Below, in pieces: positions 9,205 to 23,907 of a stretch of DNA of 24,647 bases; position 1 is the first letter of the stretch, and each line of letters starts with the position of its first letter. The translations under genes and the position numbers were made by a program. This stretch comes from Tieghemiomyces parasiticus (lineage: Eukaryota > Kickxellomycota > Dimargaritomycetes > Dimargaritales > Dimargaritaceae). The notes below the pieces were generated by a model that did no database searches, was not told the origin of the DNA, and saw nothing but the letters and a program-made list of their open reading frames with translations. The stretch covers positions 1 to 24,647 of the forward strand of contig JANBPT010000729.1 in NCBI GenBank assembly GCA_027575765.1, in the 5' to 3' direction.

Positions 9205-10694
9205 CGTGGCGGTAGCGTTAGTGGTGGTGGCGGCGGTGAAGCAGGTCGACGCGTGGTGTGAAGCTCTTGCACGAGGAGAGAGGTCAAGCAGAATGAGGGC
9301 GGCTGAAGGAATTCGTGAAGGGCGTAGACTAAGGTAAGGAAAAAAAAAAAGAAGAAGAAAAAAGAAAAAGAAACAGGCAGCCGCCCTTTTGTAGTGAGTA
9401 GGTTAGGTGGGCAGTCCCCTCCCGGGCCCTCCAGGGGCGGGCCGCTGGCGGCGAAACGGCGTCTGGCCGAGTAGCCCAACTCCGTTGTTGATGCCTTCCA
9501 TATTAGGAAGGTAATTTTCAGGGGGTATCCACACGGGCGGGTCGCTGGTTGGCTACTGGCTAAACGTCGTGCAGCCCTCATGCATACTGTCCACAGTCAG
9601 CCCGCCTTCCGTTCCCACCCTCCTCCCTCCTCCCTAACATTTATCCCATCGCTTGCCCCCTCCCCAGGCTTTCCTTTAGCAATCCCATAATTCACCTATC
9701 CTAGTACGGCCTAGCCGCTCATTGCCCTGGCTGCCCTGTTGATGACGATTCCGCATGCGTTTTCCTTGCCTGCAAACAAGTAACAATCAGTTCGCGCACC
9801 ATTTAAAACTGTCACGTCCAAAAATGCACTCGCAGATGTGACTATTTTCTAGGTAGGCAGCGGGAATTATAGAAGCCCGGCCCCAGCTGTGTCCAGTTAC
9901 CACTTGGCATTGAACGGCCATCAACTAACATTGTTGTTTAGGTACCTGGCTTACCACCTGTTGGCTTGACAGCCCATGTTGTCACTAATTTACCTATTCC
10001 CCTTCGTTACGTTGCACACGCACTGATGTGAAAGAAGATGCATCATAGTATTCTTTATTGAATATCAAACAACGTTATCCCGTCAGAGCCGTTGGCCTTG
10101 AGCTCAAGTACTTCATGTTATGGACCCGGGGTATGGCAGTTAATGAAGGGGTATTTTAGTTTGGGATGGAGTATACAACTACAGCACACGATGCAAGACC
10201 GTTGCCATGGGTTACTGGCCAGGAAATTTACTGGAGAACTCCCCGTTTCTAGAGTGGGTGCGGATTCGTCAATGAAAAAAAAGGCCACTAGCCGTGAAGA
10301 GCTTTCCTGCGCTGGCTGCTGGTGAATTGGCAGCGCAAGGTTGCTTTGGGAATGTGTCACCGTCCATGCCATCTAACCCTTGACCATAATGCCAAGTGAG
10401 CGATCGGACGATTTGCCCGTAACTACGTTGACAGGGAGTGCAGTGTTTACACCAACTCTGGTCAGCGTATAGAATGGGCACCGCCACCTGACCACAATCC
10501 ATAGGTAACATGTTCCTACCGTTTTCCACTTCCATTGGTAAGGTCCTTGATAAAAATGGTATCTATAATTATACTGTGTATTAGGATCGGTTACTGAGCA
10601 GGCCTGTAGGCAACTAGGCGCAGCGATTTACCTACAAACCTCGCCCTTACATAGTGGGCTTGGTAAATTTGACCTCATGGCCTAGGATGTCATA
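9205..10694. other. Long intergenic region with no supported gene
   Basis: The left part should be the promoter and 5' UTR of the minisatellite gene (-), including a 38-nt purine-only run at 9336-9373. The right part should be the 3' flank of the PPR gene (-); an AATAAA on the minus strand at about 10053 is a possible but distant poly(A) signal. Open frames at 9144-9581 (-), 10092-10325 (+) and 10118-10535 (-) overlap each other, lack coding bias and show no domains. Confidence 0.55.
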
Positions 10695-13600
10695 TTATTC
10701 ACGTTCCTGTCTGGGATTCCTGGGCCTCCTTTTTGAGGCCGAGCCTTCCCCCCTCTCCTCTGCTCCGAAGCCTGGTGCCGCTCTTAGTGGCTGCCCGGGC
10801 TGTCCACGGTCAATTTTGCTCTTGAAAGTGTGTACCACTTCTTCCCATCGTGCGCGTTGGTCCGGGTTAAGCGCAGCGTAGGCGGGGTCATCGGTTTTCA
10901 AGGTCTGGGCCTGGTTTAGCCAGTAGTCAACCCGGGTGAACCTGCGGAAATAGAGCCAGCTGTTCATGAGGGCTTTAAGGGTGACGTGGTCCACGGGCAG
11001 GATACCGTAGTGCCGATCCCCACTTGGACCGGCGGGGGCGCCCATGAAGATGAGGCGGCGGTCAGGGTCAACCCGGAAGACCGGCGATGCGACAATGGGC
11101 GAAGACAGGGCCGTGGCGGAATTGGCATCGGGAAGATCGGCAGTAGTGGTGTCACCAGTGGCGGGAAGCGGGTGGGTGAGGTCCGGTAGCGGTGCCACTT
11201 CAGTATCGAACGGGTTCGCCAGCATGATCTCCAGGTGGTGTGGTCGGTGACATTCGAGGAAGTACTGCGAGATAACCCCGGCCGTACGGGGTTCGATATG
11301 TACACGGCATTTGCGAGCGTAAGGAAGGGCCAAAGCGGTGGTGGTGTCGTCGTCGCCGGCGTCCAAGAGCGTGCGCACGGCCTCAAAGTAGAAACGCGGG
11401 GAGTGGTAGATACCCGATTGCTTGAAACACTCCAAGATGGTCGGGAGGGCCTGGTACTCCCCGTTGAGACGGGCAGCCTTAAGTATGGCATTGTAGGTGG
11501 CTTCGGACGGAGCAGCGAGCTGGCTTAGGTTGAGGATGGTCTGCTTAGCCCGCCGGACGCTCTCCTCCGGCTCGCCTTCACCCCCGGCCGCGCGGCTTGG
11601 CGGCGGGATCGGTATGGTCAGCGGGCGCTCGGCGGAGTTCTGGCGGACGAAGCTGCCGTGCAGCTGGTTGAATAGCGTCGCGCACACCGTGTAGCATCGC
11701 GCCTGGCCATAGGCGAAAATAAGCGTGTTCCAAACCATGATGGGCATCCGTGGGGCATGGGCCTGGCCCAGCGTTTCGGACTGTGCCGCAATCAGGCCCA
11801 GCACGCGGCCCATCCGTGCCGTGTCACCCTGGTAGCCGTGGGCCAGCACAATGTTGACCAGGACCTCGGAATTGATGGCTGAAGGAGACGCGGACAGCCC
11901 AGACCCTAATTTGGCTGAAGTTCGCCCGGAGAACCCGGCAGCGGACGGGCGATACTGCGCCAGGAGGGACTCGGTGACTTCAGTAATCTCCTTCCAGGCC
12001 CGGAGGAGACGCAGGCCCTGTATTATAAGCACGTAGGTTTTCGAGTCGGGGCGGCCCACCGCGATGGTATGAGCGTTGGAATGGCTGCTATCGTCACTTG
12101 CGATGGGCGCGGCCGAGCCCGAGGAAGCTTCCGGTGCTGACGGCACGACGTTGAGATCGATCAACTTGTCAATGATGGACGTGGTGACAGTCCCGACCTG
12201 CTCCTGGGCCCCCGTGAGGATCTTCTTGAAGGCCGCAACATCCATGGTGCCAACCCGCATGGAGGTAAGGATAAACTGGGCCAGGGGGATCAGTTTAAAT
12301 TTTAGGGCGACATCGATCATGGCAGTGGCCTCGTCTGTCGTGAGGCGACCGTTCGGGTGCTCGACGGCCTCCATTATGACTGAGATCGCGGCCCGCTCGT
12401 CGCAAGTCCCCATGTGGGAGTAAAGGAGTTCGATCGGGAGACTGTTAGGGACAGCCTTACTCAAGCGGGATGCGGGCCTGGACTCGGCGTCCTCGGTGGG
12501 GGTGTCCGTGGCCCCGAGTACCTCGAGGAAGGCCGTGGCGGCTTGGTTATTGACCGCCAGGCGCTGGAGCAGGGAACGGCACGTTGGGTCCACATCCGAA
12601 TTGAACCGTCGGCGCAGGTACGTGAGGAGGGCAACGGCACTGCGCCAGTAATGCAGCCGGGTCATGGCGATGAGGAGTCGACGCGCGTGCACGGCGTTCA
12701 TCTGCAGTCGATCAAAGTCTTCCGCAGTCAGTGTATCAGGAATCACCACCTTAACCTCGTCCTGCGATCCGGAGGCCAGACCGTTGATGGCCCGGTGCTC
12801 GCCGAAGGAAAAGTTCCCGCCACTGCCGCCCGCCATACCATCCTTGGACGATTCACGCAGCCAGGCGCCCAGTTCGCCCAAGGCGTACTCGGGGTGGTGA
12901 ATGATGGAGAAGGCGCTGATAAGGTCGAGGCGAACGATAGAGCTGGCGAGCAAGTCGGGCCGGGTCTGGAGGATGTGATAGACGCGGGTGATCCACTGGC
13001 GACCATAACTGTGTAGACAGCAGTTGATGACGATACTGGCGACGTGGCTGGTTAGGCCCGAAGCGGGGCCGTTCATGGGCACGAGGCGGTCCATGGTTGC
13101 GGCGAGGTCGCTGACACGGTCGGGCGGTGCGCCCAAACGGCGGAGGGTCGGGGCGATCGTCGGATCGAGGGTAGCGAGACGCTCAAAGATGGCCAAGACG
13201 CGGTCGACGTCGCGCAGGACGGCGAAGGCGGACAAGACCTTATGCAGGTGGAGGTTTCGAATCGGAAGACCGCGCCACAGAATGGAATCGAAAATGGTCT
13301 GGACGGTGGGTGCATGACCCATCCGAGCGAACCCTAGCATAAAATCTGTCAATAGGGTGTGGTTGGCCTGCTCGAGGGTGCCCGGCAATTTGACGGCGCG
13401 CGGGAGGGTGGGGCGGGCGCCACCTTCCGGTTGAGGCACTGGCTCGGCCGGAGGTGGGGGCGGTTGGAGCATCCGGCGGCCCAAGTACTTATAGACAGCC
13501 TCAACGGCCTTAAGACGGTCGGCGGCAAGGAGGGCGCTAACCATGATGCTGTACGTGTAGACGGTAGGTTGCGAATCTTGGCTGCCGTAGGTTACGGTAA

Positions 13601-15113
13601 ACTGGTCCACCGGTTTGGGAGTCTCCGATTCGAGGTCGGCGCCGGGATCCCGCACCCGGAGAAGTTCATAGAATAGCGCCCACGCCGTATCTACGTCACC
13701 CACCTGGGCCAGGGCCTGGATCAGACCGTCCACGGCCCGGCTGGTCCAGACCACCCCAGGTTGGCGGCGCAGGGTCTGAAATAATTGTTTGACGTGCACG
13801 ATCGGTCGCTGGTGCTGCAGTTTACCCTGGCGGAGCTGGAGAAGGCGGTTGCGCACCGCCGGGGTCTTGGGTCCCACTACGGGGCTGCCATAAACGAAGT
13901 TGTTGGCGTACGCGAGGATCAATTCACTGTACTGACGGGCCAACGGGGTATGGCCACCTTGAGTCACCATCTCGACCAGCAGGCGGTCGGCGCGGGTAAG
14001 GTCTCCGGCCGCCGTCGCTGCGTAGGTCACGATAGCGTAAGTGAAACGGTCCCAAGCCCGATCGTGCTGGCGGAACTTGCCAAGGGCGCGGAGCAGCCCC
14101 GAGTAGTCATCGGCGCCACGATAGGCCTGGAGCAGGGCGTTTAGTTCAGGTGTGGGTGGCCGAATCCCGCGCGAAACCAGATTGGCAATGGCTGCCTCGG
14201 CCCCCACGGGGTCTTGCAGCTGCGCATACATGAGGAGGAGGGTACGGTAGTCGCCGGACATGTGCGGACGGGTCGAGCTGGAGGTCGTGCCGTCGGTGTC
14301 GGTAGCGAAACTAAATTCACTCGGCACCGTATCGACGTTAAGTCGGCTGAAAGGATCAATCTCGGTGACCTCCGGCCCTGGGTCGTAGGGTTCCACCACT
14401 GTGGCCCGGTCGGCCAAGCCGGTGGGGAACGTAGAAAACCAGGTCTTGCATAGGATTGCCAGCCGCTCTCGCAGTATCGGATTGGTGGTGGGTGGGATGC
14501 GGAGCAGGAAGGCGCCTAGGCGAGGGAATCCGTGGTCGTACTGGTAGGCGATCTGGGAAAAGAACTGCGGGGCTGTTTCGGAGTGTTCGGCCGCCGCCAT
14601 GCGGCCTTCCGCTCGGGACGGGGATGAGAATCGGGCCGGACGAACCGCCTTCCGCTTAGCCTCGGCTAGAGCGAAGGCGACGAGTAGGTCACGCCACAGT
14701 GCGCACGGCATGCTCTCTAGCTGCCCGGGTATGAGTTGGAGCTGCTGGAACACCCCCCAGCACTCCTCAATGTCCTGTTGGTTGATAGCTTGATTTAGCA
14801 GCGCGTAGAGGTACGGTTGGTCTCCAGCGGACGGGTTGGTTTCGGGCTGGGTGGCAGCTGCGGTGGTGTTGGAAAAAGGACGCCGAGTAAGAGGAGACTT
14901 GACCGACGTTAAAGTATACTGGATATAGCCAGGTCGCCTGGAAGAACGGAGGTTATCTGGGCTGACGCATGTGGATAGAGCTCGTCGGGGGAAGGGGTTC
15001 GGGGGCGATAATTGCGGGCTGCTTAACAACGAGAGATGCGACCGACTGCCCAAGGCGGAGGCCATGCCCCGTGACGGGAGCTGCTGGCCGACCAGAGCAT
15101 GTCGGTGCAGCAT
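10695..15113 (-). CDS. Very large mitochondrial PPR-type (pentatricopeptide-like helical repeat) protein
   Basis: A single uninterrupted frame encodes 1,472 aa from ATG 15113 to TAA 10695-10697; the frame extends 18 codons further only from a TTG. The first 50 residues contain His, Arg, Ser and Leu but no acidic residue, and further Arg/Ser-rich sequence follows, as in a mitochondrial presequence. Helix-turn-helix repeats of PPR type are visible: about 288-382 (YRTLLLMYAQLQDPVGAEAA; FTYAIVTYAATAAGD...LLVEM), 455-487 (DGLIQALAQVGDVDTAWALF), 518-548 (YTYSIMVSALLAADRLKAVE) and 586-646 (LTDFMLGFARMGHAPTVQTI), with more degenerate units and a clearer one (ATYNAILKAARLNGEY) in the last third. Low-complexity Pro or Ser/Ala segments separate repeat blocks. 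Fungal PPR proteins generally act in mitochondrial RNA stability, processing or translation; which RNA is bound cannot be deduced. It is divergent from DFR1 across 566 bp. Length is well above most fungal PPR proteins. Confidence 0.88.
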   Translation of the reverse strand: MLHRHALVGQQLPSRGMASALGSRSHLSLLSSPQLSPPNPFPRRALSTCVSPDNLRSSRRPGYIQYTLTSVKSPLTRRPFSNTTAAATQPETNPSAGDQPYLYALLNQAINQQDIEECWGVFQQLQLIPGQLESMPCALWRDLLVAFALAEAKRKAVRPARFSSPSRAEGRMAAAEHSETAPQFFSQIAYQYDHGFPRLGAFLLRIPPTTNPILRERLAILCKTWFSTFPTGLADRATVVEPYDPGPEVTEIDPFSRLNVDTVPSEFSFATDTDGTTSSSTRPHMSGDYRTLLLMYAQLQDPVGAEAAIANLVSRGIRPPTPELNALLQAYRGADDYSGLLRALGKFRQHDRAWDRFTYAIVTYAATAAGDLTRADRLLVEMVTQGGHTPLARQYSELILAYANNFVYGSPVVGPKTPAVRNRLLQLRQGKLQHQRPIVHVKQLFQTLRRQPGVVWTSRAVDGLIQALAQVGDVDTAWALFYELLRVRDPGADLESETPKPVDQFTVTYGSQDSQPTVYTYSIMVSALLAADRLKAVEAVYKYLGRRMLQPPPPPAEPVPQPEGGARPTLPRAVKLPGTLEQANHTLLTDFMLGFARMGHAPTVQTIFDSILWRGLPIRNLHLHKVLSAFAVLRDVDRVLAIFERLATLDPTIAPTLRRLGAPPDRVSDLAATMDRLVPMNGPASGLTSHVASIVINCCLHSYGRQWITRVYHILQTRPDLLASSIVRLDLISAFSIIHHPEYALGELGAWLRESSKDGMAGGSGGNFSFGEHRAINGLASGSQDEVKVVIPDTLTAEDFDRLQMNAVHARRLLIAMTRLHYWRSAVALLTYLRRRFNSDVDPTCRSLLQRLAVNNQAATAFLEVLGATDTPTEDAESRPASRLSKAVPNSLPIELLYSHMGTCDERAAISVIMEAVEHPNGRLTTDEATAMIDVALKFKLIPLAQFILTSMRVGTMDVAAFKKILTGAQEQVGTVTTSIIDKLIDLNVVPSAPEASSGSAAPIASDDSSHSNAHTIAVGRPDSKTYVLIIQGLRLLRAWKEITEVTESLLAQYRPSAAGFSGRTSAKLGSGLSASPSAINSEVLVNIVLAHGYQGDTARMGRVLGLIAAQSETLGQAHAPRMPIMVWNTLIFAYGQARCYTVCATLFNQLHGSFVRQNSAERPLTIPIPPPSRAAGGEGEPEESVRRAKQTILNLSQLAAPSEATYNAILKAARLNGEYQALPTILECFKQSGIYHSPRFYFEAVRTLLDAGDDDTTTALALPYARKCRVHIEPRTAGVISQYFLECHRPHHLEIMLANPFDTEVAPLPDLTHPLPATGDTTTADLPDANSATALSSPIVASPVFRVDPDRRLIFMGAPAGPSGDRHYGILPVDHVTLKALMNSWLYFRRFTRVDYWLNQAQTLKTDDPAYAALNPDQRARWEEVVHTFKSKIDRGQPGQPLRAAPGFGAEERGEGSASKRRPRNPRQERE

Positions 15114-16551
<1,438 letters not shown>

Positions 16552-16729
16552 GGGTATTAACCCTATATCGACAAGTTTAAATATCACGGGTTTAAGCCCG
16601 TATTGTAATGGCTCCCCTCCTACCTCCGCGTCCGTTTACTTCATAAACCGTCTGTGAAAAGGAATGAAAATGGTCATCAATAGCACTCCATAGGAAAACA
16701 AAAGGCTATCCTTAAGCCTCACCCATTTT

Positions 16730-16735
16730 TTTATT
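16730..16735 (-). terminator. Candidate poly(A) signal AATAAA for BNA1
   Basis: The minus strand reads AATAAAAAAA two bases after the BNA1 TGA stop. It is the only canonical hexamer seen close to that stop. Its closeness would imply a very short 3' UTR, so use is uncertain. Confidence 0.35.
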
Positions 16736-16737
16736 CT

Positions 16738-19341
<2,604 letters not shown>

Positions 19342-22300
19342 TTACACGTTCCGCCCCGTCGCGTAGCCCGGCGAGACCATACCGGCGTGGAGGGACGGCT
19401 GCAGGCACGCCGAGAAGTTAACGGGGTCATGCGGATGATGAGGGGGGGGGCCGGAGTGATGATGGCCGCCGGTGGTGGAGGCGGGCGAGGGCGGGCCGTG
19501 GGGGTGTGGGTCGTAGGTGGCGGTCATGGGGGTGACCAGACCGGACTCGTGGCTCACGTGCGGCGGGCCGGTACCTTTACCCACCCCGTGGTGCGGAGAG
19601 GCGAGAGCCGACACGGGGGTGACGGGTGACGAGTGGAGCGGAGAAGGCAGGGTGTGCACGTACCCGCCGCCGACAGGGCCAGCCAGGTGAGGCTGGGCCT
19701 GCAGCAGCTTCTCCACCTTGGTGATGAGGTGTTTGCCGTAGGTGAACTTCTTGAGGCTCTGAAGGTGCGGGCGGATCTTGGTGACCAGCAGGTCGCGGAG
19801 GTCACCGTCCACTGCATCCAGCATTTTCTGGACAACATAGTTGGCGTACTGGTCCTTCATCATAACCGTGAGGGCCAAGGTCCCGTCGCCGCGGGGTTGG
19901 ATCACCTCCTCAATCAGGAGACGGCGCTGCTCGGGCGACCCAAAGGTCACGCAGCGCTCCACAACGTTGCTGGCGAACTTGTGCTTGGATAGTAGGAGTA
20001 CGTTGCCGCGCACCTTATTGACCACTAGGGAGCGGTCGGCGGGCTTGCTATGCTCTAGGACGTGTTGAATCACGTAGTTACCGTATTGGTCCTGCACCAG
20101 GTTCGAGGTGTACTTGTGCAATTCCTCGAGGAGGGCCCGGGTTTGGCCTTCAGGGCAGTACTCAAACATGCGCTGGATTACGCGGCAACCGTACGGGTGG
20201 GTGGCCAGGGCGTACACCTGGCCGTGGAAGGCATCGATGATGAATTGGATATGCTCAGCCGGCACGCGCTCAATGGCTTTCTGGATCACGTGATTGCCGT
20301 TCTGGTCCTTGACACACTTGAGGATGCTGCCGTCCAGTTCGCGCACCATAGCTGCCTGCTGCTCGGTGAGGACGTGCTCCAGGGCCTTCTGGACCACACG
20401 ACAGCCGTACATCTGCAGGGAGAGCGAGAGGACGTGCGAGTCCATCTGCTTGGCCAGCAGGTACTTTTGCGCCTGGTTGCCATGCTCAAAGAACTTCTGG
20501 ATGACATAATTGCCGAAAACGTCCGTCATGAGCTGCAGGGCGTTGGGCAGAATCTCCTCGAAAACGAGACGCTTCTCGTCGCTGGTGGCGGTCTCGAGCT
20601 TCTGCTGGATGAAACGGGACCCGTGCTGGTCGCCGCTGAACTCGACCATGCTGCCCACAATGTCCTTGAGCTCGTACTTGCGGTTCTTGTTGTTGCGGAA
20701 GTCCTCGAGTAGCGGACTGCGCACGCCGTGGGTGGGGTCTACGCCGACCAGCCCAATTACGTTACCTAGCGGGGACGGGTGGCCATGGCCCAGACCGCCA
20801 CCGTGGTAGGCATAGGCGTTCGGGGAGAGGGCGGTCAGGTTGCCATGGGCATCTAGGACGCGGCGGGAGCCGGGTGGCGTAGGCAGGCCAGCTGAGGTGA
20901 GCGGGGACGACGGAGCAGTGTAGGCCGCCATCAGTCCCGGTTGGTTAAGAGTCCCCAGGTAGTCCGCAGAGTGCTGGCGCAGGAGAAGTGTGTCGCGGGC
21001 GGCCAGGGTGTTGATGTAAGCTGGACCTGCAGGGTGACCGCCCACCGCCGGGTGGTGACCATAGGCGGCCGTTGCGGGGTGGGGCTGGGCCGAGTGAGGA
21101 CGGTAGTAGCGGCGGTCGCTGAAGGACTGGCTACGCAGGGCGGCCGTGTTGAGAGTCAGACCGGGATGGTCACCGCCGTTGCCGGCGGAGTAGACTGGCC
21201 CGTGGGAGGGGTGGTGCGAGTAGTGGTGGTGGTGGTGGTGGTGCGAGGCTGCGGAATGCGAGCCGGGCGAGGTTTGGTGACTGTGATGCGGGTGACCACG
21301 GTGTGCGGCCAAGTGGCTTAGTTCACCCTGGCCTGCACCGAGGCCGTAGCCGCCGTCCGGGGCTCCCAGGTAGGCCGGGGGGCCGTGGGGGTCGGCGCCC
21401 ACGCTGACTTTAAGACCGTCAGCGAACATAGACGCCTCGCGACCCAGGGGGGAGTAGGTGGTGGCTGAGAAGTTACGCGGGTGGCCGGTTTTGGGAGCTA
21501 GTCCACCGCGCAGACCCTGGGTGTGGCCTAGGAACGCATCGGTGGGGCCGAGTCCGTAGGCGGAGCGTGGGCCAGCCGAGTTCGGGTCGAGCACGATCTG
21601 CTGGAGCGCCAGGCTAAGATCGCCATACTCGTCTCCAGGTCGATGGGCAGAAGTGGCGCTGCGCGGACCGAGGGCCGGAACAGGCGGGGTGGATAAGGCA
21701 CGCTGAGGGACCTCGAAGCGGCCGCGTAGCCAAGCCGACGATCCAGCCGGCACGGCGGAGTGGGGTACCAGGTCGTCGTCGCCACCCTCAAGCAGGGAGT
21801 TGACCATGGATTGGGCACTTTGTACCGAGGCGTCCTCCGTATCGTGCAGGCCAGTGTGGATGGACAGGGCGGCAGATAGGCGGTGACGCCGGGACTCCTG
21901 GAAAAAGTCTGCGACATTCATACTGTCAGTGGACGAGGTCGCACCCTTCTCTTCGCAGACGGCACCCGACGGGGCGAAGGCGCCGGCGTTGGGGAAACCG
22001 GTCGAGCGGGAACGGTTGGGGCCTAGCATGGACGGGGACGGCGTCCGTGGTTGGTATTCATCGCGGAACAGGTCGGACAGGCCGCGGCGCGGATCACCCG
22101 GCGCAGCACCTGCCTCGAAGAGGTGAGCAATCTGGCTGTCGGCGAGCTCCTTGCTGGCGTCCCCAGCTAGGGTGAGGTTGTCCGCTAGGGACTGGGTACG
22201 CGGGAGGTGGTTAAGGCGCGGCTTGAACATGTAGCCGGTGCCGTGGTCAGGCGAGCGCAGAGCCGGGCCGCTGTCGGCAAGGGAGCCGAGGAAACCCGGT

Positions 22301-22491
22301 AAGGGGCGATCTCCTGGGGCGCCCGGGTTATTACCTTCGCCACGGCCAGTAAAGGACTGAGAGGAGCGGGATGACCACATTGGCCAACCAGAGGACAGCC
22401 CATCTCCCGAACTTGTTGGTTCGCCGTGAATCGCCGGCTGGTCTGGACGGGCGGGCGGCGCGCTAATGGGACGGTGAAGCTCGGCAGCCAT
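19342..22491 (-). CDS. Pumilio/PUF family RNA-binding translational regulator
   Basis: 1,049 aa from ATG 22491 (context GCCCATGG); the frame extends 57 codons upstream to a TTG without ATG, and a pyrimidine-rich stretch with CAG sites just upstream may be a 5' UTR intron acceptor. Residues 1 to about 590 are low complexity (Ser/Pro/Gly/His) with a run of seven histidines, as in the disordered N-termini of fungal PUF proteins. The PUM homology domain spans about 592-932 and has eight repeats. Their base-contact motifs are SRFIQ, NYVIQ, CRVVQ, NHVIQ, CRVIQ, NYVIQ, SNVVE and NYVVQ. These edge and stacking residues equal the human PUM1 set, so the predicted mRNA target is UGUAnAUA. A 117-residue Pro/His/Ser-rich tail follows, with no Nanos-type zinc finger. 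PUF proteins of this class repress or destabilise mRNAs through 3' UTR sites; in yeast Puf3 acts on mitochondrial-protein mRNAs. Confidence 0.95.
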   Translation of the reverse strand: MAAELHRPISAPPARPDQPAIHGEPTSSGDGLSSGWPMWSSRSSQSFTGRGEGNNPGAPGDRPLPGFLGSLADSGPALRSPDHGTGYMFKPRLNHLPRTQSLADNLTLAGDASKELADSQIAHLFEAGAAPGDPRRGLSDLFRDEYQPRTPSPSMLGPNRSRSTGFPNAGAFAPSGAVCEEKGATSSTDSMNVADFFQESRRHRLSAALSIHTGLHDTEDASVQSAQSMVNSLLEGGDDDLVPHSAVPAGSSAWLRGRFEVPQRALSTPPVPALGPRSATSAHRPGDEYGDLSLALQQIVLDPNSAGPRSAYGLGPTDAFLGHTQGLRGGLAPKTGHPRNFSATTYSPLGREASMFADGLKVSVGADPHGPPAYLGAPDGGYGLGAGQGELSHLAAHRGHPHHSHQTSPGSHSAASHHHHHHHYSHHPSHGPVYSAGNGGDHPGLTLNTAALRSQSFSDRRYYRPHSAQPHPATAAYGHHPAVGGHPAGPAYINTLAARDTLLLRQHSADYLGTLNQPGLMAAYTAPSSPLTSAGLPTPPGSRRVLDAHGNLTALSPNAYAYHGGGLGHGHPSPLGNVIGLVGVDPTHGVRSPLLEDFRNNKNRKYELKDIVGSMVEFSGDQHGSRFIQQKLETATSDEKRLVFEEILPNALQLMTDVFGNYVIQKFFEHGNQAQKYLLAKQMDSHVLSLSLQMYGCRVVQKALEHVLTEQQAAMVRELDGSILKCVKDQNGNHVIQKAIERVPAEHIQFIIDAFHGQVYALATHPYGCRVIQRMFEYCPEGQTRALLEELHKYTSNLVQDQYGNYVIQHVLEHSKPADRSLVVNKVRGNVLLLSKHKFASNVVERCVTFGSPEQRRLLIEEVIQPRGDGTLALTVMMKDQYANYVVQKMLDAVDGDLRDLLVTKIRPHLQSLKKFTYGKHLITKVEKLLQAQPHLAGPVGGGYVHTLPSPLHSSPVTPVSALASPHHGVGKGTGPPHVSHESGLVTPMTATYDPHPHGPPSPASTTGGHHHSGPPPHHPHDPVNFSACLQPSLHAGMVSPGYATGRNV

Positions 22492-22683
22492 GGGCTCGAG
22501 GCTGTCAGTGGTGGAAAGGGGCTGGAGGCCAAATGTGGTCGACAGTTGGGGAGAGTGGAGTGAGGGGTAGTCAAGTAAGGGGAAGGGAGTAACAGAATAA
22601 TTAGCGAACAGGGGCGCGGATAAGGCTACCAAGTGCCCTAGGCTTCGTAATACGGACGACAAATTAGATAGAAGGCACCAGAC

Positions 22684-23033
22684 TCAGCTACTGGCAGCCT
22701 GGAGCTCGACCAGTAAGTCAGTTCGGTCAGGCTGACCATATGCGATTGAAGGGATTAACTTCACCGATAATGCTGGCCTGGACCACTGCTAAGGAAGGCG
22801 AGAGGTTACTGGTATCAGACCTGGAGGCAGAGCCGGGACGCCCCAGCAGGGCAGCCTTGCTTACCGACTCCCGGGGAGCCCAGTCGCAGCCCGTGCCTAG
22901 CTGACGTACTGCGGTAACCAGGTGGCCGGCACCCCACCCTTGGAACGACGATTCCAACTGAACTTACCGGGTTGTCGGGACACAACGACGATGGCTGGGC
23001 GGCCAGGGCGTCGAGCAATCGGGAGGTGCTCAT
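22684..23033 (-). CDS. Candidate small protein of 56 aa (2 exons), unknown function
   Basis: Modelled as complement(join(22684..22788, 22968..23033)). Exon 1 starts at ATG 23033 (in-frame TGA two codons upstream) and encodes MSTSRLLDALAAQPSSLCP plus three residues, with GC-rich third positions, ending at a consensus GTAAGT donor in phase 0. An AGTAACC branch-like site, a pyrimidine tract and a TTAG acceptor at 22789-22790 define a 179-nt intron, the same length class as the DFR1, BNA1 and hydrolase introns. Exon 2 stays open for 34 codons (VKLIPSIAYGQPDRTDLLVE core) to TGA at 22684-22686. I do not recognise the protein. Its stop lies about 190 bp upstream of the Pumilio ATG on the same strand, so it could be a separate small gene or an upstream ORF in a spliced Pumilio leader. 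An alternative acceptor three bases later would delete one Gln. Confidence 0.35.
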
Positions 23034-23688
23034 TCTTCAAACGACTTGCTTCGGACAGACCTGGAGATATTTCGGTGGGCACGTCAGAGATGGGGCCGAG
23101 CAGTCGAAATAGAGTGGGGGGCTTGGGGTGGTTAGCAGAGTGATGCGTGCAAGATGGGCCACGCCAGCAACGGTAAAGGGGGAATCCCGGGGTGAAGGAT
23201 GACTGGGTGTGATGGAGGAGGTCGGGAGGTAAGCCAAAGTCCAATATGGCTCGCTAAGGCGGTGGTGGTCTGACTATTTGGGGAAAAGAAGAAAGGAGGG
23301 GGGTCTGAGGGCTGGAGACTTGGCTAAACGAAAGGGTATAAAGTGGTCAGTCTAGCCAGCAAAGGAGCGGAGTTCAGTCCTGAGAAAGGTGAAATAAAGA
23401 AGTGGGGCAGCCTGGGCGGCGAACTAGAGGTAATGGAAAAAAATGTGAGACGGCTTGTCGGTTCTTCAGTAGGAGTTGGCCGACAGAGGCGGGCTAGACA
23501 AGCAACGACGGCTACAATGGCAAAGACGGAAAAATGTACTAGAGAGTGACCCGGGGTTATAGAAGAGAGCAGCAGCCACAGTGGAGAGGGGGAGGCGTGT
23601 AGGTTGAAGAGGAAAGTGGGGGGGGCGGGAAGGGAAGGGGCGGGTAGGCTTAAGCCACCGGGCGGAGAAGTCCGGCCAATGGACCAAT

Positions 23689-23700
23689 ACACACACACAC
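23689..23700. repeat. AC microsatellite
   Basis: A short AC run (six units) continues as an imperfect ACATACAC stretch, next to a consensus GTAAGT on the minus strand. Confidence 0.85.
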
Positions 23701-23888
23701 ATACACTTACGTATCACACTCGCACGGTAAGCAAGGCTACCAAGCACGTTTGAGACGGACACGAGACGGGAGGTACAACGACGTAGACTACGATGGAAAT
23801 CGGCCAGCAAAGACGTGGATTGTCTAGGAGGCAGGTGGCTGGGAAAGCGTAGGGAAATGGAAGGGGAGGTAAGTGCAGATGAATAGCA

Positions 23889-23907
23889 AGAGAGAGAGAG
23901 AGAGAGA
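23889..23907. repeat. AG microsatellite
   Basis: An uninterrupted AG run of about nine and a half units (CT on the minus strand) lies in a region with no supported gene. It is upstream of the Pumilio and small-ORF region. Confidence 0.9.

Noticed and set aside
9144..9581. 145-codon minus-strand frame containing a Phe run
   Set aside because: The Phe run is just the polypurine tract read backwards, and the frame overlaps exon 1 of the minisatellite gene in another frame.
10986..14793. Many open frames on both strands inside the PPR gene
   Set aside because: They are shadows caused by the high GC content of the long coding region.
22727..22957. Resemblance of the fragment QASIIGEV to the N-terminal region of exosome subunit Csl4
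   Set aside because: The match is only a few residues, and no S1-domain exon exists between it and the Pumilio gene. A different frame there gives the better spliced model.
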